47,224 nucleotides of DNA from an uncultured Clostridia bacterium (GTDB lineage: Bacteria > Bacillota > Clostridia > Oscillospirales > Oscillospiraceae), in contig CAMVAV010000012.1 in assembly GCA_947165595.1 (NCBI GenBank), positions 1 through 47,224 of the forward strand. The letters run 5' to 3'. Positions 1-6,477 of this stretch are shown piece after piece. The first letter of the stretch is position 1. Each line of letters begins with the position of its first letter. The notes beneath the pieces are model-generated. The model was not told the origin of the DNA and did no database searches. It saw only the letters and a program-made list of their open reading frames with translations. Both the position numbers and the translations under genes were made by a program.

Positions 1-53
1 GTGACGTTGCTAGAGTTGACGCTTACTGTGACGTTGCTAGAGTTGACGCTTAC
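1..53. repeat. Two tandem copies of a 26-bp direct repeat
   Basis: The first 53 bases hold two identical 26-bp units (1-26 and 28-53, period 27), each containing GTTGCTAGAGTTGACGC. They lie directly upstream of the ribosome binding site of the excisionase-like gene. The window starts exactly on a copy, so the array may continue to the left. The frame is open through it, but a coding role is unlikely because a better start follows. Protein-binding sites for the recombination or control proteins of the element are a reasonable guess. Confidence 0.7.
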
Positions 54-69
54 AATTGGAGAGAAAAAC

Positions 70-423
70 ATGGAAAACAGAGTAGATATGCCCCAGACTG
101 AGCCTGAGATGACCAAGGCGAGCACAGGAATGGACGGAGTGGATCGCAAGGAGGCGGCGACTCTGCCGGAGGATCAGGTATTATCACCGAACGCTATTGC
201 TGACCTTCCGGAGGTTCATCTCGTATCGCCGGATAGCACTCCCAGTCATCCGGTACGACAGGCGTACACCGTGGAGGAGGTCGCCACAATAATCGGATGT
301 CATCCGAAAACGGTGCGGAAGCTGTGCGCACAGGGGAAGATACAGAGCTTCGCTCTTGGGCCGCGAATCCGGCGAATCCCGAGGTCCTCGCTTGAAGATT
401 TCATGGGCTTCAGGATCGAATAA
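70..423 (+). CDS. Excisionase-like helix-turn-helix protein
   Basis: A 117-residue protein with a disordered acidic N-terminal half and a MerR/Xis-type helix-turn-helix at about residues 66-113 (YTVEEVATIIGCHPKTVRKL, then a wing with GPRIRRIPRSSLEDFM). Such proteins bend DNA at att sites to direct excision, or act as small regulators. The frame stays open upstream to base 1, but ATG 70 has a GGAGAG ribosome binding site 7 bases before it and avoids translating the direct repeats. It lies 101 bp before the integrase on the same strand, the usual xis-int order. The long N-terminal extension is unusual for an excisionase, so a regulatory role is also possible. Confidence 0.7.
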   Translation: MENRVDMPQTEPEMTKASTGMDGVDRKEAATLPEDQVLSPNAIADLPEVHLVSPDSTPSHPVRQAYTVEEVATIIGCHPKTVRKLCAQGKIQSFALGPRIRRIPRSSLEDFMGFRIE

Positions 424-524
424 TGCAGTAATTCCTTGCTTTGTGCCTCCCCTTGGGGTACAATGTTTCAGCACAACAGCGGAACAGTAGCCCTTGGGGA
501 GGTGAGTCATGAAAGGGGCTTAGA

Positions 525-1805
525 ATGGCAAGTATCAGAAAACACGGAAACAAATATGAGGTTCAGTACAGGGTTCCGGGCTGCAAGAAACCGCAATCAG
601 AACGGTTTGACACCATTGAGGAGGCGGAACTGCGTAAGGCGGAAATCAATATCCAAAAGAAGCGTGGAACACTTGTTCCCCTGAAGAGTACAAACATTCT
701 CGTGCAGTCTAGCCAAGCGGATAAGAATATCACTGTTGAAGAGCTGATGAAGCTCTATATCGAAAAGCATGGCGTGACGAGCATGACGGCGGGAGTGCTT
801 TGCAACACCGAGCGGCGGATTCGAGACTATATCAATCCTCAGATTGGCAACATCCCCATCGGAGAACTTACGCCCTTGGTGCTTCAGAGTTACTATGTGG
901 AACTCGTAAAAACACCGGCAAAGGCTAACAATGCCGGGGAGTTTGTTGGCCCCTCGACCATCAAAAAGTGCCATGCAGACCTCCGTGCTGCGTTAAACTG
1001 GGCAATCGGCAATGGAATTCTTCCTCTGGGCTGCAATGCGGCATTATATGCCAAGCCTCCCGCTTACGAAGAAGAGGATGTCATCTCGTGGGATTACGAT
1101 CAATTCCTTATGGCGCTTGAGGTATGCAAGGACCCGCAGCTCAAGTTTGTTATTCTCATGTGCGTGACCTGCACGATGCGCATCAGCGAGCTGCTCGGCC
1201 TTACATGGGATCATGTGGAGTACAGGGAAGACGGCGGAGGCAGCGTATTCATTGAGCATCAGATTCAGCGAGCAAAAGAGGAATACCTCAATCGCAGCCT
1301 GAAAACAAAGGCGTACTATGTTTTCCCGAAAACCAATCCGAAAACCCAGAGCGTACTGTTTCTGACCACACCGAAGAAGAATTCAGCGAGACATGTTCCT
1401 TTCGGTGAAACGGTGGAAGAGGCTCTGAAGGCCCACAAAGAGCGCCAGAACCTCGAAAAGCAGCTCATGTATCCGCAGTATGAGGATTACGGGCTTGTAG
1501 TAGCGCGTCAGAATGGACGGCCGTATGAGTCGAAGTCCATCCGAACCATGCTCATCAAGTTCTGCGATCAGTACGGGCTGCCCGGCGTTTGCACGCATAG
1601 TCTTCGCCATACGAGCGTCGATGTGAAACTGGAGCTGTCCGGCGGAAACATCAAGGCGGTCATGGCAGATGCGGGGCATCGGACGGAGTCGATGGTCACA
1701 AAGCAGTACTCTGCACTGAGAGAGAGGCGTCGCTTCGGAATCGCTGACAGCATGGACAACCTGTTGAAGACGAAAAAGATGCCTGCATCACCCCTTAATT
1801 TCTAG
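525..1805 (+). CDS. Tyrosine recombinase/integrase of element A
   Basis: A 426-residue phage-type integrase that would catalyse site-specific insertion and excision. The N-terminus (MASIRKHGNKYEVQYRVPG) is the arm-binding domain. A SAM-like core-binding domain follows near residues 70-165, then the catalytic domain with the first Arg in CTMRISELLGLTW, the HSLRH box, AGHRTESMV and the nucleophile Tyr in KQYSALRERRR. All catalytic positions look intact. ATG 525 has AAAGGGG upstream and directly follows a four-codon reading frame (509-523). The three TGTAGGCAAA repeats downstream are likely its own arm sites. Codon use and GC are lower than in the host genes beyond 8.5 kb, as expected for mobile DNA. 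Confidence 0.93.
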   Translation: MASIRKHGNKYEVQYRVPGCKKPQSERFDTIEEAELRKAEINIQKKRGTLVPLKSTNILVQSSQADKNITVEELMKLYIEKHGVTSMTAGVLCNTERRIRDYINPQIGNIPIGELTPLVLQSYYVELVKTPAKANNAGEFVGPSTIKKCHADLRAALNWAIGNGILPLGCNAALYAKPPAYEEEDVISWDYDQFLMALEVCKDPQLKFVILMCVTCTMRISELLGLTWDHVEYREDGGGSVFIEHQIQRAKEEYLNRSLKTKAYYVFPKTNPKTQSVLFLTTPKKNSARHVPFGETVEEALKAHKERQNLEKQLMYPQYEDYGLVVARQNGRPYESKSIRTMLIKFCDQYGLPGVCTHSLRHTSVDVKLELSGGNIKAVMADAGHRTESMVTKQYSALRERRRFGIADSMDNLLKTKKMPASPLNF

Positions 1806-1812
1806 GGGAAAA

Positions 1813-1871
1813 TGTAGGCAAATGTAGGCAAACCGCTAATATTGAACAAAATTACGAAATTTGTAGGCAAA
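1813..1871 (+). repeat. Three TGTAGGCAAA direct repeats (candidate arm sites of integrase A)
   Basis: Exact 10-bp copies start at 1813, 1823 and 1862, just after the stop codon of the first integrase and before the tRNA fragment. Short direct repeats between an integrase gene and its att core are the usual arm-type binding sites for the N-terminal domain of tyrosine integrases. The binding role is inferred. Confidence 0.5.
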
Positions 1872-1907
1872 ATAGGATGGGAGTTTTGCTCTTGAAAATA
1901 GGGAAAA

Positions 1908-1943
1908 CCCCCGATTTCAACCTTGGACAGTCGAAATTGGGGG
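1908..1943. terminator. Hairpin next to the left att copy
   Basis: An 11-bp stem (CCCCCGATTTC with GAAATTGGGGG, one G-T pair) closes a 14-base loop. It lies 10 bp from the tRNA-Thr fragment, on the side where the tRNA transcript would exit. It may end tRNA or integrase transcripts. It is similar in position to the hairpin at 8306-8346. Confidence 0.45.
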
Positions 1944-1953
1944 ATTTCCGTTA

Positions 1954-1998
1954 TGGAGCTGCTGGGCAGATTCGAACTGCCGACCTCATCCTTACCAA
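1954..1998. repeat. Left attachment site (45-bp duplication of tRNA-Thr 3' end)
   Basis: These 45 bases are identical to 8353-8397, the 3' end of the intact tRNA-Thr gene from the CCA end through the T arm into the anticodon arm. The match stops at 1998 (AATTATAA here, AAGGATGC in the tRNA). This is the classic product of tyrosine-integrase insertion at a tRNA 3' end, and it sets the boundary of the 6.4-kb element. Confidence 0.9.
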
Positions 1999-2152
1999 TT
2001 ATAATTAGATTTACCGTCCGCAACTTTTTCTTGATATAGCTTGTTATCTCTTACTTTAGCAAACCCTGTATTCGTGCGGATTATAAGATATTTGCTTGCC
2101 GTAGCTTGTTATCCGATGATATAAAATCATAACTTATCTTGTCATTTGGTGC

Positions 2153-2184
2153 TCAATACTTTGCTCAATACTTTTCAATACTTC
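2153..2184 (+). repeat. Left arm-type repeats TCAATACTTT (three copies)
   Basis: Copies start at 2153, 2166 and 2175 (the last ends in C). The first two, with their 13-bp spacing, recur exactly at 8221-8243 inside the other end of the element, in the same orientation. Paired copies near both ends are what integrase arm sites look like. Confidence 0.6.
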
Positions 2185-2200
2185 AGCAAAGGCATGAAAG

Positions 2201-2230
2201 AAGCGATGCGGGATTGCTCCTGCACCGCTT
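2201..2230 (-). terminator. Terminator of the element B integrase
   Basis: A 13-bp stem with a 4-base loop (AAGCGATGC/GCACCGCTT core) starts 6 bp after the integrase stop codon on the minus strand. It is followed by a T-rich but interrupted run. It would end the repressor-integrase transcript before the att site. Confidence 0.6.
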
Positions 2231-2236
2231 TTCCTT

Positions 2237-3469
2237 TTAGGCGTTCTGTGCCTTTTTGAGAGCGTCACGGCTTGCCTGTCCTGCCTTGCGTATGCTATCG
2301 GGATTTGAATGTGCATACTTGCGGAGCAGTACCGCCTCCGAGTGTCCGAGCCTGTCTGCCGTGCTTTTCATATCCGCGCCGTTTGTCAAACTAAGGCTTG
2401 CGCTTGTGTGACGGAGCAGATGCGGATGAAACCCTTGCACATTGTAGCGTTCACCAAACTTCTTAAAGTATCTTGTCGGTGATTGTGGAAACATCGGCTC
2501 TGCCGTGCCGTCTTGGGTAAACACATAACGACTGACACAAGATGCCGCCTGTTCTTCTCGCAGCTCCCGAAGCAGGGCGATTGTGTCCTCTCCTAAATCG
2601 ACAACACGCACCTTGCCATTCTTGGGCGAGGTCTCATAAACGCCCGCCGTCGGTGTATATTGGAGATTGTGCTTGATTCTTACCGTGCCGGACTTCCAAT
2701 CTATATCAGCCCAACGGAGGGCACAGATTTCACCGCGACGCGCTCCGCTATCGGCGGCAAGGGTAACAAATGCCCGCCATTTTAACGGCTCTTGCTCCAA
2801 ACAGGAAAGCACATAATCCAACTGTTCCGCAGTTAGCGACTTATCCGCTTCATTCTTTACGCGCTCATCCTTGCGCGGCGCAGGACGCTTCACCTTGAGC
2901 ATGGGCGAGAATGGTATGCTATCATCCATAAACGCCATATCAAAAATGCCATTCAACACATTATACAGCTTTACCGCCGAGGCGTGAGCGTATCCGGCTT
3001 TTTGAAAGTCAAGAATCAGTTTGGTTATCATGGCGGGCTTGACTTCCGCTAAAGCTATATCGCCCAACACAGGGAGGATATGCCGATCAATGAACATTTG
3101 ATATGATGCGCGGGCGTTTTCGGAAAGCGTTGCCTCTTTCGCGGGCATAAACACATCAGTTGCATACTGCCGAACAGTTTTTATCTTTGCTGCTTCCTCT
3201 GCCGCTTTTCGTGCCGCCTCCGCTGCCGCTGCCGCCTCTTGTGCGGCTTTTTCTTTTTTCTCCGCACGGGATAGCACCTCGCCATTTCCACAGGCGATCT
3301 CAAACTTGTTGACTTCATCCCTTAACGCTTTTTCGATGGCACGTTTTGAAGTAACGCCGTCGGGAATGTACCAGCGTTCAGTATAAGAAGTTAAACCATG
3401 CCCGCGCGACACGCTGATTTTATAGAAGCGTTTGCCGTCTTTTGTCTGCATCAACTTAACCGATGCCAT
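2237..3469 (-). CDS. Tyrosine recombinase/integrase of element B
   Basis: A 410-residue integrase. The N-terminal arm-binding domain (YKISVSRGHG...TERWYIPDG) is followed by an Ala/Glu/Lys-rich helical linker at about residues 68-95. Next come a SAM-like core-binding domain and a catalytic domain with Arg in SGARRGEICALRW, a beta-hairpin Lys region (TSPKNGKVR), HLLRHTSAS, LGHSEAVLL and the Tyr in RKYAHSN. All key residues are present. ATG 3469 has GGAGGG eight bases upstream. It overlaps the repressor by 14 bp, so the two are co-transcribed. It lies next to the left att copy, as expected for the enzyme that inserted this element into tRNA-Thr. Confidence 0.95.
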   Translation of the reverse strand: MASVKLMQTKDGKRFYKISVSRGHGLTSYTERWYIPDGVTSKRAIEKALRDEVNKFEIACGNGEVLSRAEKKEKAAQEAAAAAEAARKAAEEAAKIKTVRQYATDVFMPAKEATLSENARASYQMFIDRHILPVLGDIALAEVKPAMITKLILDFQKAGYAHASAVKLYNVLNGIFDMAFMDDSIPFSPMLKVKRPAPRKDERVKNEADKSLTAEQLDYVLSCLEQEPLKWRAFVTLAADSGARRGEICALRWADIDWKSGTVRIKHNLQYTPTAGVYETSPKNGKVRVVDLGEDTIALLRELREEQAASCVSRYVFTQDGTAEPMFPQSPTRYFKKFGERYNVQGFHPHLLRHTSASLSLTNGADMKSTADRLGHSEAVLLRKYAHSNPDSIRKAGQASRDALKKAQNA

Positions 3470-4034
3470 TTCTTTTCCCTCCTCCCGGCTTTGGCGTTCC
3501 GTCCATTAGCTCACCTTTGATTTTAGCAACTAATTGAGCATAGTCGTGAGCCTCAATTAGGGTGTAGTCAACGCCTGTATCTTGTTCACTCTTGAAAGCA
3601 ACGTTGAAATCCGTCTTAATCTTGGCAATCCACGGCGTATATGCTTCCTCTGGAATTTTGCCGCTTTGTAACAAGTTTGTTGCCTGTTCATAAGCCTGCA
3701 AAAAATCAACAATCGACTTTCTTACAATTATGCTATGCGTGCCGTGTTCTTCATCTCCACGATATTCAAACAGCGCTTTTAGGTGCAGAAACATTGTGCT
3801 TGCCTCGTCGTGTGTATCATCGGCCAAACCATAAATATAATCAAGAGACACGCCATACTTGGCGTTGATAGCTTTTGCAATATCAAGAGAAACAGCTAAT
3901 CTCCCTTGCTCAATTTTTTGAATAGTAGCAGATGACACGCCGATTTCTTCCGCAAATGCGTCTTGTGTAATAACTTTACCGTCTTTGATTTGTGCCTCTC
4001 GGATTTTTTTAACTCGCCTGTGTTCTATGTTCAT
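3456..4034 (-). CDS. XRE-family repressor of element B
   Basis: A 192-residue protein with an N-terminal XRE helix-turn-helix (residues about 10-70: VITQDAFAEEIGVSSATIQKIEQGRLAVSLDIAKAI in outline) and a C-terminal part without a recognised domain. No Ser-Lys LexA-type peptidase motif is visible, so control by RecA cleavage is not indicated. It is transcribed away from the xis-rep operon across a 200-bp control region, like the master repressor (Stl/CI position) of satellites and prophages. The C-terminal half could be where an inducer binds, but this is only an analogy. The gene overlaps the integrase start by 14 bp. Confidence 0.85.
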   Translation of the reverse strand: MNIEHRRVKKIREAQIKDGKVITQDAFAEEIGVSSATIQKIEQGRLAVSLDIAKAINAKYGVSLDYIYGLADDTHDEASTMFLHLKALFEYRGDEEHGTHSIIVRKSIVDFLQAYEQATNLLQSGKIPEEAYTPWIAKIKTDFNVAFKSEQDTGVDYTLIEAHDYAQLVAKIKGELMDGTPKPGGGKRNGIG

Positions 4035-4045
4035 ATTATCACCTC

Positions 4046-4130
4046 TTTGTTGTTGTTATCCCATTGTAGCACAAAAAATATTAGTTTGCAACAACAAATA
4101 CCAAAAATAGTAGAAATCTTAACAACAAAT
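4046..4130. promoter_or_regulatory. Divergent control region with AACAACAAA operator-like sites
   Basis: AACAACAAA-type sites occur at 4046-4058 (minus strand), 4090-4099 and 4121-4130 (plus strand). A leftward promoter runs through them: -35 TTGCAA (4086-4091) and -10 TACAAT (4063-4068), 17 bp apart. One site overlaps the -35 and another covers the transcript start, so the repressor probably controls its own gene. Binding is inferred from position and repetition. Confidence 0.55.
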
Positions 4131-4231
4131 TTCTCACTACTACCACTCGGATTATCTCTGTAAAACATCGGAGAAATATTGCATAATATACTCACGACGT
4201 CGGAAACAAAAACAAAAGGAAGTGATACACA

Positions 4232-4426
4232 TTGTATAACAAGGACATAAGAGAGCGGGCGCAGGAGCGCGGGATTCACCTTTATGAAATTGGTTATGAG
4301 CTTGGCATGAATGACGGTAACTTTTCGCGCAAGCTCCGGCGTGAGCTGTCAGACGGCGAGAAAGCAACCATTTTTGAAATCATTGACCGTTTGGCGAGGT
4401 GCAGAGATGAACAAAAGGGCGGTTGA
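4232..4426 (+). CDS. Small helix-turn-helix protein
   Basis: A 64-residue protein (TTG start at 4232, with AAGGA about 11 bases upstream). Its middle (HLYEIGYELGMNDGNFSRKL) looks like a helix-turn-helix of the small Cro/XRE-like type found in Gram-positive mobile elements. It is the first rightward gene after the control region and overlaps the next gene by 20 bp. A role as a Cro-like switch protein opposing the divergent repressor is plausible. The start codon is uncertain because it is TTG and the ribosome binding site is only fair. Confidence 0.65.
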   Translation: MYNKDIRERAQERGIHLYEIGYELGMNDGNFSRKLRRELSDGEKATIFEIIDRLARCRDEQKGG

Positions 4427-4649
4427 TCTAACAGCGCCGTTTCTTCCTATCAATGAGGCGGCGCGAGTGTCCGGCATGAGCCGCACGTTTATTCGGCGCG
4501 GAGTACAACAGGGAACAATCGCGCATATCCGAAGCGGCACAACCTACATGATTTGTATGACAAAATTCCTCGCGGCGCTGGAAGATGCCGCCGAGCAGAA
4601 TTTGAGAGGAGGGACAGGAGGTGAGCAAGAGAGCGCAACCGTATGTTAA
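4407..4649 (+). CDS. Excisionase-like HTH protein of element B
   Basis: An 80-residue protein with a MerR/Xis-type helix-turn-helix (LPINEAARVSGMSRTFIRR, then GTIAHIRSGTTYMICMTKFLAALED). This fold binds att arms and directs excision, or acts as an activator like AlpA. ATG 4407 has a GAGGTG site just upstream; the frame is open further upstream but without a comparable start. It overlaps the gene before by 20 bp and the gene after by 29 bp, so the three are translationally coupled. Confidence 0.75.
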   Translation: MNKRAVDLTAPFLPINEAARVSGMSRTFIRRGVQQGTIAHIRSGTTYMICMTKFLAALEDAAEQNLRGGTGGEQESATVC

Positions 4650-5139
4650 AAAGCCTTTTGAGAGTGACGGACGGAGCAGCGACGTTTCCGCAAACATCTA
4701 TTTTTCAATGCTGACAAGTCCGGCGTGGCTCGATCTGACAAGCAATCAGAAAAACTTGTATCTTATTTGCAAAATGCAATTTTACGCCGAAAAGCACAAG
4801 CCAGACGGAGACAGAAGCCTTTTTACTCTGAATCAAGCAAAATGGGCTTTTACCGTTGACAAGAACACAGGAGAGCGCACAGGCGTATATCAGCTTTATA
4901 ACAAGTCAAACGCCGCTTCATTCTACGCCGATATGCAATCCTTAATCTGTCACGGCTTTGTCAGAGTAAAGGAACACGGCGGCAACGGACACTTTAAGAC
5001 GATTTATCAGTTTTCGGACAAATGGCAGAGATACGGGAAACCCGACTTTAATATCCCTCTATCTGATATGCTGCTAACCAAACAAGTCAAGCAGGAGATG
5101 GAAAGTAAAAGAAAAAAGGGAGATATGGTAAATCTTTAG
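4621..5139 (+). CDS. Replication-initiator-like winged-helix protein
   Basis: A 172-residue protein starting at GTG 4621 with AGGAGGG seven bases upstream. The core (LTSNQKNLYLICKMQF ... FYADMQSLICHGFVRVKEHG ... TIYQFSDKWQRYGKP) looks like a winged-helix DNA-binding fold of the kind found in small Rep or regulator proteins of Firmicutes elements. No primase, helicase or HUH-nuclease motif is visible. The five palindromic iterons begin 6 bp after its stop codon, which supports a role as the protein that binds them to start replication. It could instead be a regulator that uses them as operators. The functional call is inference. Confidence 0.6.
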   Translation: MSKRAQPYVKKPFESDGRSSDVSANIYFSMLTSPAWLDLTSNQKNLYLICKMQFYAEKHKPDGDRSLFTLNQAKWAFTVDKNTGERTGVYQLYNKSNAASFYADMQSLICHGFVRVKEHGGNGHFKTIYQFSDKWQRYGKPDFNIPLSDMLLTKQVKQEMESKRKKGDMVNL

Positions 5140-5144
5140 AATAC

Positions 5145-5290
5145 TATTGGAAATTCCCAATACAGAAAGCACACCAAAAACAGGGACGTATATTGGAAAA
5201 ATCCAACACAGACAACACCGTTAGTATTGAAAAATTCCAACACATATCTATTGGGAAATTCCAACACATATCTATTGGAAAAATCCAATA
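5145..5290. repeat. Five 18-bp palindromic iterons (candidate origin)
   Basis: Five related 18-bp units occupy 5145-5162, 5191-5208, 5225-5242, 5249-5266 and 5273-5290, with consensus TATTGGAAAWWTCCAAYA. Each is an imperfect inverted repeat (TATTGG with CCAATA or CCAACA). Start-to-start spacing is 46, 34, 24 and 24 bp. The array lies between the Rep-like gene and the next ribosome binding site. Iterons beside a Rep gene are the hallmark of a theta-type origin. The copy-to-copy changes keep the dyad, which suggests binding by a dimer. Confidence 0.75.
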
Positions 5291-5314
5291 GCCAAAACGA
5301 ACACGGAGGACAAC

Positions 5315-5596
5315 ATGAGATTATCAAGAGAAGAACAGGAAACTATCATCACCTACAACGAAGCTGAAACCCTTGCCGCGATCTACACGCACAACAGAGG
5401 ATTGCAGAAGCAGCTTAACCGCCTTTGCTCCGAGCGTCCCGCCGATGTGAGATTGATTCGCACCGTACATGACGGCGCGGCGGTTGAGTATCTTGTCCCG
5501 AAAACATGGCTGAAAATTCGCCCGCCTCGGACAGCCAGCGAGGCGCAGAAAACGGCGGCACGGTTAGCACTACAAAGAGCGCGAAATGGTGTTTGA
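5315..5596 (+). CDS. Small conserved-type protein of mobile elements, function unknown
   Basis: A 93-residue protein with a strong GGAGGA site five bases before ATG 5315. It has an N-terminal acidic part (LSREEQETIITYNEAETLAAIYT), a middle helix and a basic end (PKTWLKIRPPRTASEAQKTAARLALQRARNGV). I recall similar short proteins next to replication genes in Clostridia phages and elements, but I cannot assign a function. It is the first gene after the iteron array, so its transcription may be affected by whatever binds there. Confidence 0.7.
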   Translation: MRLSREEQETIITYNEAETLAAIYTHNRGLQKQLNRLCSERPADVRLIRTVHDGAAVEYLVPKTWLKIRPPRTASEAQKTAARLALQRARNGV

Positions 5597-5636
5597 TGCA
5601 CCCGCGCCAGAGAGAAAACAGAAAGGAGACATACCA

Positions 5637-5831
5637 ATGACACCGCAGGAGAAGCGTAACAAAACACTTGCAGAGAAAGAAGCGAGGTACAGAGCAGACA
5701 TAAATGACTTTCCCACAGCTCTCGCGCTTTGTCGCAAGGTTCGAGACGATGAACACGCCGCAACCGCTGACCGATTGATGGCGATTCAGCTTATCCTTGA
5801 ATTAAAACAAGCTGCAAAGATTAAATACTAA
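5637..5831 (+). CDS. Small charged protein, function unknown
   Basis: A 64-residue, helix-rich, charged protein (MTPQEKRNKTLAEKEARYRADINDFPT at the start, split here only in description; ends in LKQAAKIKY). ATG 5637 is chosen over an upstream in-frame GTG/ATG at 5586 because AAAGGAG lies eight to ten bases before it and this avoids overlap with the preceding gene. No domain is recognised. It lies in the rightward operon of element B. Confidence 0.55.
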   Translation: MTPQEKRNKTLAEKEARYRADINDFPTALALCRKVRDDEHAATADRLMAIQLILELKQAAKIKY

Positions 5832-5905
5832 ATGTATTCAATTTGCAAAATAACAAAGCAGAATTATACAGCTAGTTTTTATCGTGCAAAGTTAGGAGGC
5901 GCATT

Positions 5906-6460
5906 ATGAAACCGCGAAATCCAATCATGTCATACAGCGAAATGTGCGAAATGAACGAACAAACCGCAAAAAATCGGCTGTATTCAAAAGATGCCGATGC
6001 AAGTGAACGTATTAGCGCCATGATTTCCGACACAAAGGCAAGCATTGAGCAGATGCCCAAAGAGCGTATCAGTTTGAACAATACAGAGTTGGTACGAAGC
6101 ACTGCTTTAACATATCTATCCGCTTGTGATGCCGCTGGTTGTTTGCCCTCGAAAATCGGGCTTGCAAGGGCTTGTGGTATTTCCCGCACGGCGATTGATG
6201 ATTTTATGGCAAAGAACCCAACAAGCCGAACAACGGAGTTTTTAGAAACATTCTTTGACGCTTGTGCGGAATTGTTATCAAATGCCGCTCTAATCGGTGG
6301 AATACACCCGATTTTTGGAATTTTTGTTGCAAAAGCAATTTATAAGTGGAAAGATGTGCAGCAAGTCGAGGTTGTCAATACCCGTGATGCTCTCCATGAT
6401 TCCAGCGATTTGACAGCGGCAGAAGTGGCTCAAAAATACGCAGAACTTCCGGAAGATTAA
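5906..6460 (+). CDS. Small-terminase-like DNA-packaging protein
   Basis: A 184-residue protein with AGGAGG six bases before ATG 5906. Residues about 65-105 (YLSACDAAGCLPSKIGLARA then CGISRTAIDDFM) form a helix-turn-helix. Residues about 110-155 (FFDACAELLSNAALIGGIHP then IFGIFVAKAIYKWKD) form a helical region ending in the N-P-x-F/A-I-F-xx-K-A pattern that I associate with gp3-like small terminase subunits. In a satellite, such a protein redirects the helper phage packaging motor to the satellite genome. No large terminase is present, which fits that use. The call rests on pattern memory and needs a profile search. Confidence 0.55.
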   Translation: MKPRNPIMSYSEMCEMNEQTAKNRLYSKDADASERISAMISDTKASIEQMPKERISLNNTELVRSTALTYLSACDAAGCLPSKIGLARACGISRTAIDDFMAKNPTSRTTEFLETFFDACAELLSNAALIGGIHPIFGIFVAKAIYKWKDVQQVEVVNTRDALHDSSDLTAAEVAQKYAELPED

Positions 6461-6477
6461 GAAAAAGGAGATAAAAT

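Larger units (their letters stand above)
1..1998. mobile_element. Integration end of an upstream integrative element (partial, element A)
   Basis: This block carries an excisionase-like gene, a tyrosine integrase and, after the integrase stop, three copies of TGTAGGCAAA. It ends in a 45-bp fragment of the tRNA-Thr 3' end (1954-1998). Integrase next to an attachment site is the usual layout for the end of an integrative element. The rest of the element and its other att site lie outside the window, so its type (conjugative element, mobilizable island or prophage) cannot be told. That it used the same tRNA-Thr target as the next element is an inference from the shared 45-bp sequence. Confidence 0.55.
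1806..2236. other. Junction between two integrative elements (431 bp, no gene)
   Basis: No gene is supported here. From left to right it holds three TGTAGGCAAA repeats (1813, 1823, 1862), an 11-bp-stem hairpin (1908-1943) and the 45-bp tRNA-Thr 3' fragment (1954-1998). Then come two copies of TAGCTTGTTATC (2037-2048, 2102-2113), three copies of TCAATACTTY (2153, 2166, 2175), and the hairpin terminator of the leftward integrase (2201-2230). The layout reads as arm sites of element A, shared att core, then arm sites of element B. Confidence 0.7.

Noticed and set aside
1954-2030. A second tRNA-Thr gene on the minus strand
   Set aside because: Only the 3' 45 bases match. The D arm and 5' acceptor strand are missing, so it is an att remnant, not a gene.
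5145-5290. CRISPR-like appearance of the regularly spaced repeats
   Set aside because: Units are 18-bp palindromes with spacers of 6-28 bp and no cas genes. This fits iterons or operators, not a CRISPR array.
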